Source of the DNA: Catellatospora coxensis
GTDB lineage: Bacteria; Actinomycetota; Actinomycetes; Mycobacteriales; Micromonosporaceae
NCBI RefSeq assembly: GCF_016862635.1
Contig: NZ_BONI01000026.1
Span: 40,552 to 104,551, forward strand
Length of the DNA stretch: 64,000 nt
Direction of reading: 5' to 3'
Shown piece by piece: positions 26,541-33,500 of the stretch (its first letter is position 1; each line of letters begins with the position of its first letter). The notes below the pieces were generated by a model that saw only the letters and a list, made by a program, of their open reading frames with translations, was not told the DNA's origin and did no database searches. Position numbers and translations under genes: made by a program.

Positions 26541-26913
26541 AGGATTGGATGTATTCCACCGGTTCAGGTGGGCAGTTCAGGCCGATTATTTCGCGGGGCG
26601 CATCGCGACCCGCGACATGACTGGCATCGAGGATCCACGAGAGAATGAGATGGGCATGCTCGCAGCGCGGGAGTTCCTTGTCGACTAAGGCGTGTATCAG
26701 AAGTAGCGGGCCGAGCACGTGGCCATGCCGTTCCCTCACTACGGACTCGGTGAATTTTCCATGCGGGACATTGACAAATACCTGTGGATGCTGGCCAAGG
26801 GGCGGCGAGCTATGTGCGGCGGCCCCACCTCGGTCAAGCGCGAATGACGCTCATTCAACTGGCGGGGGACCTGGATGCGAAGACAGGCCGGCGCACGCGT
26901 ACCCGTTCAGCCG
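26541..26913. other. Stretch of 370 bp with fragments only
   Basis: A minus-strand segment (26739-26527) reads KELPRCEHAHLILSWILDAS and HVAGRDAPREIIGL, which looks like genuine protein but ends where the CBS fragment begins in another frame. On the plus strand 26725-26847 reads FPHYGLGEFSMRDIDKYLWM and stops soon after. I recognise neither. Both are probably ends of deleted genes. Confidence 0.3.
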
Positions 26914-27594
26914 TCATGGCGAAACCGTGCTGACGGGCCGGGGTGCGCCGACGTCGAGCGGTAGCACGTCGTTGACAACCAGCTCCGACATCTTCAGCAG
27001 CCGATGGAAGTACTGGAAGGCACCGTGGTGTCCGCTGGGGTAGCCGAGTGAGTGGAGAGCCTCATGCAAGCCGGGCAGGCAGCGTAGAAGCGCGTGGGCT
27101 GACGGCGGATCCAGCCGGCCGTTGCGCACGTACGTCGAGATGTGGCCCGCCACGGTGGCATCCAGCAGGACGAGGTCGCCCTTTTGTGCTGGTGGTACGG
27201 GCGGGAAGGGGGCGGTGCGGTGGCCGGTCCAGGCGTTCTCGACGGTGTGAAGCGTCACCGCATGTCCGTCCGGTCCGGGCCAGCGCCACCCGTACAGGAA
27301 CCGCCGCTCTTCTCGGGTAGGCGTTCGCCGGTGCTCATCCTTTTCCGCACGGCGCCGGCTGGCGAAAGCGCTCATCTCAGCGAGCCACACCCCACGGCTG
27401 CGCTCCACCCGGTCCAGTGCCGCCGCCAAAGCCGCATCGTCGCGCCTGAGGTCGCCTGCGATGTCCAGCCATGACCATGTGGCGGTGAACCCGACAGGGC
27501 AGTACATGCTCACCGCGCACCTGAGCGCGCCGTACCGCTCGCCGTAGGGGCGGGCCGTGTCGCGGACACGGCGGGCGTAGGTTCCGAAGCTCAC
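26914..27594 (-). CDS. Hypothetical protein, 226 aa
   Basis: I do not recognise this family. The protein is soluble-looking, rich in Arg, His and Trp, with VSMYCPVGFTATWSWLD near residue 30, RRFLYGWRWPGPDGHAVTLH near 100 and a His-rich C-terminal part (LHEALHSLGYPSGHHGAFQY). GTG 27594 is the first plausible start. It is divergent from the SUKH-type gene, and the two share a 126-bp upstream region. Confidence 0.55.
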   Translation of the reverse strand: MSFGTYARRVRDTARPYGERYGALRCAVSMYCPVGFTATWSWLDIAGDLRRDDAALAAALDRVERSRGVWLAEMSAFASRRRAEKDEHRRTPTREERRFLYGWRWPGPDGHAVTLHTVENAWTGHRTAPFPPVPPAQKGDLVLLDATVAGHISTYVRNGRLDPPSAHALLRCLPGLHEALHSLGYPSGHHGAFQYFHRLLKMSELVVNDVLPLDVGAPRPVSTVSP

Positions 27595-27720
27595 GGGGCC
27601 GATTATCGGGGTGGCACGTCGCCCGGTTCACTCGATTTCGCCGTCGACGCGGACGATCGCGAGCCGCCGCCCCCGAAACCGGATCGAGCCGCGACAAGGG
27701 GCGAGGTAGAGTCCCGGCCC

Positions 27721-28353
27721 GTGACGGCAACGGTCGACGAGGTCGAAGACAACAGTGAGCGGCTCGGCCGGGAGGCGATGCGTCGTCTGCGACGGCGATC
27801 GGTGTGCGCGATCGACCCGGGTCTGACCGATGCGGAGTTCGACGAGATCGAACAGGAGTTCGGGTTCCGGTTCGCCGACGATCACAGAGCCTTCCTGGCG
27901 GCCGGGCTTCCGGTGAACACCCGGCCCGAGCCGCGAGAGCCCGGAGTCTTCTACGCGCATGCCGAGCCTTGGCCGGACTGGCGTCGCGCCGACCGCGACC
28001 AGCTGCGCACGGCGCTGAACTGGCCCATCGAGGGTGTCCTGTTCGACGTCGAGCACAACGGCTTCTGGCACGAAAGCTGGGACCCGCGCCCCCGGGACAC
28101 GGTCGAGGCCGTGGCGACCGCGGCGCGGATGCTCGCCCAGGTGCCGGCGATGGTGCCGGTCTACGGGCACCGCTACCTGCCCGCCGGGCGGGGCCTGTCC
28201 GGTCACCCGGTGCTGTCGATGTGGCAGACCGATATCATCTACTACGGCATGGATTTGGTCGATTACATCGATAGTGAGTTCGGCCGCCAGGGTCACGGCG
28301 AGGAACCGTGGGAGCCGCAGGCGACCGTCGAATTCTGGCGAGACCTGGTCTGA
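27721..28353 (+). CDS. SMI1/KNR4 (SUKH) family protein
   Basis: A 210-residue protein with the SUKH pattern: LTDAEFDEIEQEFGFRFADD, HRAFLAAGLPV, WPIEGVLFDVEHNGFW and later VPAMVPVYGHRYLPAG. SUKH proteins in bacteria are frequently immunity proteins of polymorphic toxin systems, but single genomic copies with other roles also exist. No toxin gene is visible next to it, so the immunity role is unproven. GTG 27721 is used. Two small Cys-containing genes follow on the same strand. Confidence 0.75.
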   Translation: MTATVDEVEDNSERLGREAMRRLRRRSVCAIDPGLTDAEFDEIEQEFGFRFADDHRAFLAAGLPVNTRPEPREPGVFYAHAEPWPDWRRADRDQLRTALNWPIEGVLFDVEHNGFWHESWDPRPRDTVEAVATAARMLAQVPAMVPVYGHRYLPAGRGLSGHPVLSMWQTDIIYYGMDLVDYIDSEFGRQGHGEEPWEPQATVEFWRDLV

Positions 28354-28426
28354 CCCGCATGTCTGTATACCGAACTCACCTGCACACGGATCAGCCGTCC
28401 GAGCCCCGCCCGGCATCCTGTACACC

Positions 28427-28870
28427 ATGACGGTCTTTTTCTGCGGCACCTGCGGGGTGGCGGTGACCGGCGACGTGAGCGAGATCCCGTTCCCGGATGA
28501 GCCCGCCGTCCACGACGATCGCACCCTGGCGCCGTCCCGGATGGCACCGGGTTCCTTCGCCCGTGACCCTGACCGATTCGGGCCGCCTTTCGAGCCGGCC
28601 TTCGACGATCCGAAGCTCCTGGTGTCGGCCGGGCCTGCCTTGACAATCCTCGTCCACCCCGACGATGTGCGCGGGCTGCGCCTGCATCCTGACCCGCGGC
28701 GGTTGAACGGCTGCTGCCGTCTCGACGGATGTGACGGCCCTAATCTGGTCTGCGCGGGCTGCGGGGCCGAGATCGCCACGGAGCAATCCGACTGCTGGGT
28801 CAGCTGGCATGACATCCGCCTCGATCCGACCGCGGTCACCGAGCACCACCCGGACTCGGATCAGTGGTGA
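28427..28870 (+). CDS. Hypothetical protein with two Cys pairs (zinc-ribbon-like)
   Basis: A 147-residue protein starting at ATG 28427. The N terminus carries FFCGTCGVAV and the C-terminal half LVCAGCGAEI followed by SDCWVSW. Together these CxxC pairs could bind zinc. The middle part is Pro/Asp-rich. No known family is recognised. Its TGA overlaps the next gene's GTG as GTGA, so the two are translated together. Confidence 0.6.
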   Translation: MTVFFCGTCGVAVTGDVSEIPFPDEPAVHDDRTLAPSRMAPGSFARDPDRFGPPFEPAFDDPKLLVSAGPALTILVHPDDVRGLRLHPDPRRLNGCCRLDGCDGPNLVCAGCGAEIATEQSDCWVSWHDIRLDPTAVTEHHPDSDQW

Positions 28871-29337
28871 GCACGGGCCTGCGCGTCATCGCGTTCACTG
28901 TCCGATGGCTCGCCGACCGGCGCGTCCACGACATCGTTCCCACCATCGACGGCCGGCCGCTACTCGACCTGATCGGCCGCTTCGAGCTCGAAGCCGGCAT
29001 GCATCCCGCAGGCGGCGCCTACGGCGGCCTCATCCCCGCCTTCTACCGTTACGGCCCGCTCGACGAACACTTCCTGGGCAAGGAGAACCCCGGACTCGGA
29101 CCGAAAACAGCGGTACTCGCCTGCGAATGTGGCGAAGTCGGCTGCTGGCCGCTCATGACCCGGATCACGCCCACCGGAAACCTGGTGGTATGGAACGATT
29201 TCCACCAGCCCCACCGTCCGACCCGTGACTACACGACGTTCGGACCGTTCCTTTTCGACCGTGACCAGTACGACTCGGCGCTGGCGGCGCTCGCCGAGGA
29301 CATCGCCGCTACGGGTCCGGACTCTGGGGACGCGTAG
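28867..29337 (+). CDS. Hypothetical protein with CxCGEVGCWPL motif
   Basis: A 156-residue protein. Conserved-looking features are LLDLIGRFELEAG, YGGLIP, ACECGEVGCWPLMTRI (three close Cys, possible metal site), VVWNDFHQPHRPTRDYTTFGPF and FDRDQYDSAL. I have seen this pattern in uncharacterised actinobacterial proteins but cannot assign a function. GTG 28867 overlaps the previous stop by 4 nt; GTG 28864 is an alternative. Confidence 0.6.
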   Translation: MSTGLRVIAFTVRWLADRRVHDIVPTIDGRPLLDLIGRFELEAGMHPAGGAYGGLIPAFYRYGPLDEHFLGKENPGLGPKTAVLACECGEVGCWPLMTRITPTGNLVVWNDFHQPHRPTRDYTTFGPFLFDRDQYDSALAALAEDIAATGPDSGDA

Positions 29338-29379
29338 CGCGTGGTCTCATGCTTGGTATGAATATAACCGCGGCCGAAT

Positions 29380-29739
29380 TCCGCCCACCACGTCGTCGGC
29401 CGCTACCTGTTCGACAAGCCCCGGGACGTGCTCTACGGGCCGGCCCGGTCGCCGCTGCCGCAGGAGCGCCGGATCGCGATCTTCTGCACGCTGCACCTTC
29501 TGCGCCAAGGGCAGGTCGAGGACACCTTCGCGCTCGCCGAGATCCTGGCCGGCGACGACCATCTGATGCTCGCCTCGACCACCGGAGGCATGCTGCGCGA
29601 GGCCGGCAAGACCGACCGCGCCCGGCTGCTGGACTACCTCGACCGGAACGCCGCTACGGCGCCGCGCGTCCTGCTGCGCGCGGCGATCGAGCACCTGGAG
29701 CCCGAGCAGCGGCGGCACTACCTGGCCTTCGGCCGGTGA
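29380..29739 (+). pseudogene. DNA alkylation repair (AlkD-like) protein, C-terminal half only
   Basis: The frame reads HHVVGRYLFDKPRDVLYGPA, SPLPQERRIAIFCTLHLLRQ, DTFALAEILAGD, GGMLREAGK and PRVLLRAAIEHL, the HEAT-like repeats of the AlkD-type glycosylase family. About half of a normal 230-residue protein is present and homology starts abruptly at 29380. Within it a short start at GTG 29428 could still be translated, but the lesion-binding face would be incomplete. Confidence 0.75.
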
Positions 29740-29758
29740 TCGGGGAGGAAAGAGTCAG

Positions 29759-30016
29759 TCAGCGCGGATGACGCAGGGCAAGCCGATCGTAGTCCTCGCG
29801 CGCATACGCGTAAACGGCCCGGTCGTCGCCGCCGTGGTGCTCGATGTCGAAGATCTGGTCTCCGACCAAGCCACTGTGCAGGCCCGTCGTCATCGGCCCC
29901 GGTGCCCGCACGGTGACCAGGTGATCGACCGGCCGCTTGCCGATGCCCGTCAGTCCCACGCCCGTGGCGGGATTGCGGGCCGGCACCGCCAGGTTGACCG
30001 ACAGGTTCCTGCTCAC
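29759..30016 (-). pseudogene. MOSC-domain (YiiM-like) protein, N-terminal fragment
   Basis: MSRNLSVNLAVPARNPATG, then TGIGKRPVDHLVTVRAPGP and TTGLHSGLVGDQIFDIEHHG match the start of YiiM-type MOSC proteins. The frame ends after 85 codons, shortly after AVYAYAREDYD, where the family continues for over 130 residues including the catalytic Cys. It abuts the AlkD fragment, so one deletion probably removed both missing halves. Confidence 0.78.
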
Positions 30017-30057
30017 GCCAGGAAACGTACCTGTCCCGGACCGCCGCCCGCCTCTGC

Positions 30058-30393
30058 TTAATCAGCGCGAGGGGCCGAACCACCCGCGGGAACGTATGAC
30101 CAGACCTCGCTGTGCACCCCGACCGGTGGCGGCGCCGACTCGCCCGCGCGCTCGGCGGCCGAGCGGTGGCCGTGCGCGAACGCGGGTGAACTGACCCACG
30201 CCTGGAACGCCTGCTCGTCGCGCCAGCGGGTGATGACGAGCCACGTGGTCCGCTCGTCGCTCGGGCGGAGCAACTCGAAACCTTCGAATCCGTCCTGATC
30301 GTCGACGGCGCCTGCCCGCGCGGCGAAGCGGCGCGCCAACTCGTCACCGCTGTCGGCCGGCACGGTGATGGCATTGATCTTGACAATGGTCAT
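30058..30393 (-). CDS. MhuD-like antibiotic-biosynthesis-monooxygenase-fold protein, probable haem-degrading enzyme
   Basis: A 111-residue ferredoxin-like (ABM) protein. The start TIVKINAITVP and the pattern FEGFELLRP, ITRWRDEQAFQAW and FAHGHRSA follow mycobacterial MhuD closely. Asn7 and Trp66 match MhuD catalytic positions, and His74 or His76 would be the haem ligand. IsdG/MhuD enzymes open haem to release iron. I started at ATG 30393; the frame is open to 30453 but the family starts here. It lies downstream of the giant secreted-protein gene but is separated from it by a strong hairpin. Confidence 0.78.
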   Translation of the reverse strand: MTIVKINAITVPADSGDELARRFAARAGAVDDQDGFEGFELLRPSDERTTWLVITRWRDEQAFQAWVSSPAFAHGHRSAAERAGESAPPPVGVHSEVWSYVPAGGSAPRAD

Positions 30394-30503
30394 GTTGCCA
30401 TTCTGTCCGACCTGCCGGAAATGCATCCGCGCACGCGCCGGGCGAACACGCATCCGTCTGACCGCGTGTGCGGCGACGCCGACCGCTGGTACCCGTCGAC
30501 CAT

Positions 30504-30550
30504 GTACGAGGTCGCGCCGCCACGGAGTTCGTGGCGGCGCGACCTCGTAC
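30504..30550 (-). terminator. 20-bp perfect stem hairpin after the giant gene
   Basis: Bases 30504-30523 pair perfectly with 30531-30550 around a 7-nt loop (GGAGTTC), 15 nt beyond the stop of the 1946-residue gene. No T-run is present. The stem strength and position make a terminator very likely. Confidence 0.8.
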
Positions 30551-30564
30551 CAGATGGTGCTTGT

Positions 30565-33500
30565 CTACCTCAGGCGGCCGTTCTTGCCGATGCGGACGAC
30601 GTCTTCGGCCAGCCGGCCGACGCCGGCCAGCGACGTGCCGCCGTTGGCCTTGACCCCGGCGTCGGTCGGCGGGGTGCCGCCCAGTCTGATGATCATGGCG
30701 TCGGTGTCGCGGACGAGTACCGCCCGGACTTCGGCCTCGGGCACCAGCGAGGTGTTCGACGCGAGCGCGCGGAACTCCTTGAGCTGGCTGATGGCCTTGG
30801 CGTCGTTGCCGTTCGCCTCGGCCTGGCGGGCCGCTGTCAGCTTGGCCGTCAGCTTCTTGTGCGCGTTGGCCGACAGCCGGCTGGTCGCCTTGAACCGGTC
30901 CAGCAGGTTCTGCATGTCCCGGAACGAGGTCGTCACGTAGAACCGCACGGTCGAGACCGTCTTGTTGCCGGCCTTGTCGGTGGCGGTGACCGTCAACTCG
31001 TGCAGGCCGAGCCGCAGCTCGTACATGGCCTGCAGGGTGCCGGTCGCGTACGGCGCGCCGTTGAGCGTCCCGACGACCGACGCGATGCCGGAGGTCGGGT
31101 CGACGGCCTGGAAGGTGACCCGGACGTCCTGGCTGTCGCCGTAGAGCTGGCCGTCGGCCAACCCTGCCACGATGACGGTCGGCTGGTTGCCGTCGACCTT
31201 CAGGACGGCGGACTTCAGCGTCTCCACGTTGCCGGCCCCGTCGGTGGCCCGGTAGAGCAGCTCGTGCTGCCCGTCGCCGCCGATGTCGACAGGCTCGGTG
31301 TAGGGCGTCCACGGCCCGCCGTCCAGTGACCACTCCAGCTTGGCCACGCCGGCGCCGGCGTCGGTCGCGGCGAGGACCACCGGCACCTGCCCGGCGTGCC
31401 AGCCGTCGTCGTTGGCCGGTGCGAACGTCGCTGTGGTGATCGGCGCCGTGGCGTCGACCTTCACCTCGACGGTCTTGGCCTGTTCGACGTTGCCTGCGGT
31501 GTCGGTGGAGCGGTACCGCAGCTGGTGCGTTCCTGTCCCGCTGATCAGCACCGGCCCGGTGTAGGCGGTCCACGTCGTGGCGTCGTCGAGCTGGTACTGG
31601 GTGCTCGCGACGCCGCTGCCGGCTGTTTCGTCGGCGGCGGTCAGGGTGACCGTCGGCGACTCGGTGTACCAGCCGGCGGTGGCCGCGCCGGTCACCGCTG
31701 CCGTGGTGACCGGTGCTGTGGTGTCGCCGGCGCCCGGCGTGGTCAGCCGGAAGTAGTCGAAGCTTGCCGGCTTCGACGCGGTCTGGTTGCCGCCGAGGGT
31801 GAACAGCCCGACCTTGGGCGTGTCACCTACGGCCGTGTTGGTCAGCGGCTCCAGCGCCGTCCAGGTGGTGCCGTCGGCCGAGTAGGAAGCCGTGTAGACG
31901 CTGCCCGCCCGGACCAGTCGCAGGTGCCATACCGCGCCGGTGAGGTTGGTGATCCCGGGTTGCGGGTTCTGCACCACACTGGCGATCTCGCTGCGGAACT
32001 CGATCCGCCGGCTGACCGGCGAGCCGGCCGTGTTGTCGACGATGTAGTCCAGCTTCAGGTAGTTGTCGTCGTCGAGGTAGACCAGCAGGCCTGCCTGCTG
32101 GTACTGCTCGTTGAGCTGGCTGCCGTCGACCTTCGTCTCCAGCGTCCAGTCACCGGACGGCGCGTTCTGCAGGATCAGGTTGGTGGGGCCGGTGTTGTTA
32201 CCTGTGTAGATGTCGCCGTTGGGCACATCGATCTCCAGCTTGCCGCCGGCGACCCGGTACTTGGTGGCGTCCTCGCGGACTACCGCGTTCCACCTGCACC
32301 GGTCCAGGGCTGACCCGGCGAACTCGTCGGACGGGTCGATCGGCCCGGCCGGAGCGTCCGGGGTGAGCTGGAACCAGTCGAACGCCGCGTCGACGACCGG
32401 CGCGGTGGTGCCGCCGTTGAGGGCGAACATGCCCACCTTCGGGTTGACGATGCCGGCCAGCGCGGCCGACTGCCCGACCGGCGCGAACGTCACGCCGTCA
32501 GCTGACCAGGCCGCCGTCAGGTTCACGCCGTCACTGATCAACCGCAGGTAGGCCGTGCTGCCGAGCTCTGCCGGGGCGCCGACCGCGTCGGCGGCGCCGT
32601 TGCGCGGCGTGCCGGCGGTCTCCCGGATGAACTCGAACTTCCTGGAGCCTCCGTAGAGCAGGTCCAGCTTGGCGTAGTTGTCGTCGTCGCCGTACACGAT
32701 CAGACCGGCCTGCTGGTAGTCGGCCGCCACGGCGACGGACACCTTGGTGGTCGCCTGCCAGGCGCCGTCCGGCGCCGGCTGCAGGATCAGGTTGGTCGCG
32801 TCGTTGCGGGTGCCGTAGAGGTCGCCGACCGCGGTGGGCAACCGCAACGTGCCACCGGCCACCGAGTAGAGCTGGTTCTCCCGGACCACCGTCGACCAGC
32901 GGCCCTTGTCCAGTGCCGTGCCGTCGAAGTTGTCCGACCGGGCGCCGAGGCAGGCGTTGTTCGGCGCTTCGACCCTGACGACCACGTTGGCGTACGACTT
33001 CGCGCCGCGCGCATCGGACACGGTCAGCGTCGCCGTGAACGTGCCGGGGGTGGCGTAGGTGTGCGTGGCGTTGGCGGTGCCGGCGGTGGCGCCGTCTCCG
33101 AACTCCCACAGGTAGGTCAGCGGGTTGTCGCCCTCGGCGTCGGTCGCCGAGCCGGTGAAGGTGACCGGCACCGGCGCGGTGCCGGTGGTGGGCGTCGCCG
33201 ACGCGGTGACCACCGGCGGCGCGTTGTCGGTCACGCCGCGTCCCAGGAAGTCGACCCAGTTGACGTTGAACAACGAACCCGTACCGGTGTCGCCTACCGG
33301 GTTCTTCGCCACCAGGAACAGCGGCCCGGTCACCGTGCTCGGGCTGCTCAGCGTCGCGGTGACATCGGTGAAGGTCTGCCAGCCGCCGGTGCCCGGCACT
33401 GTCGCGGTGGCCAGCACCGGCCCGTCCGCGGTGCCGGCCCGTACCTCGATGCGTCCACCGGCGGTGTTCGACGCCACCCGGAACCGCAGCGCGTCGATAC

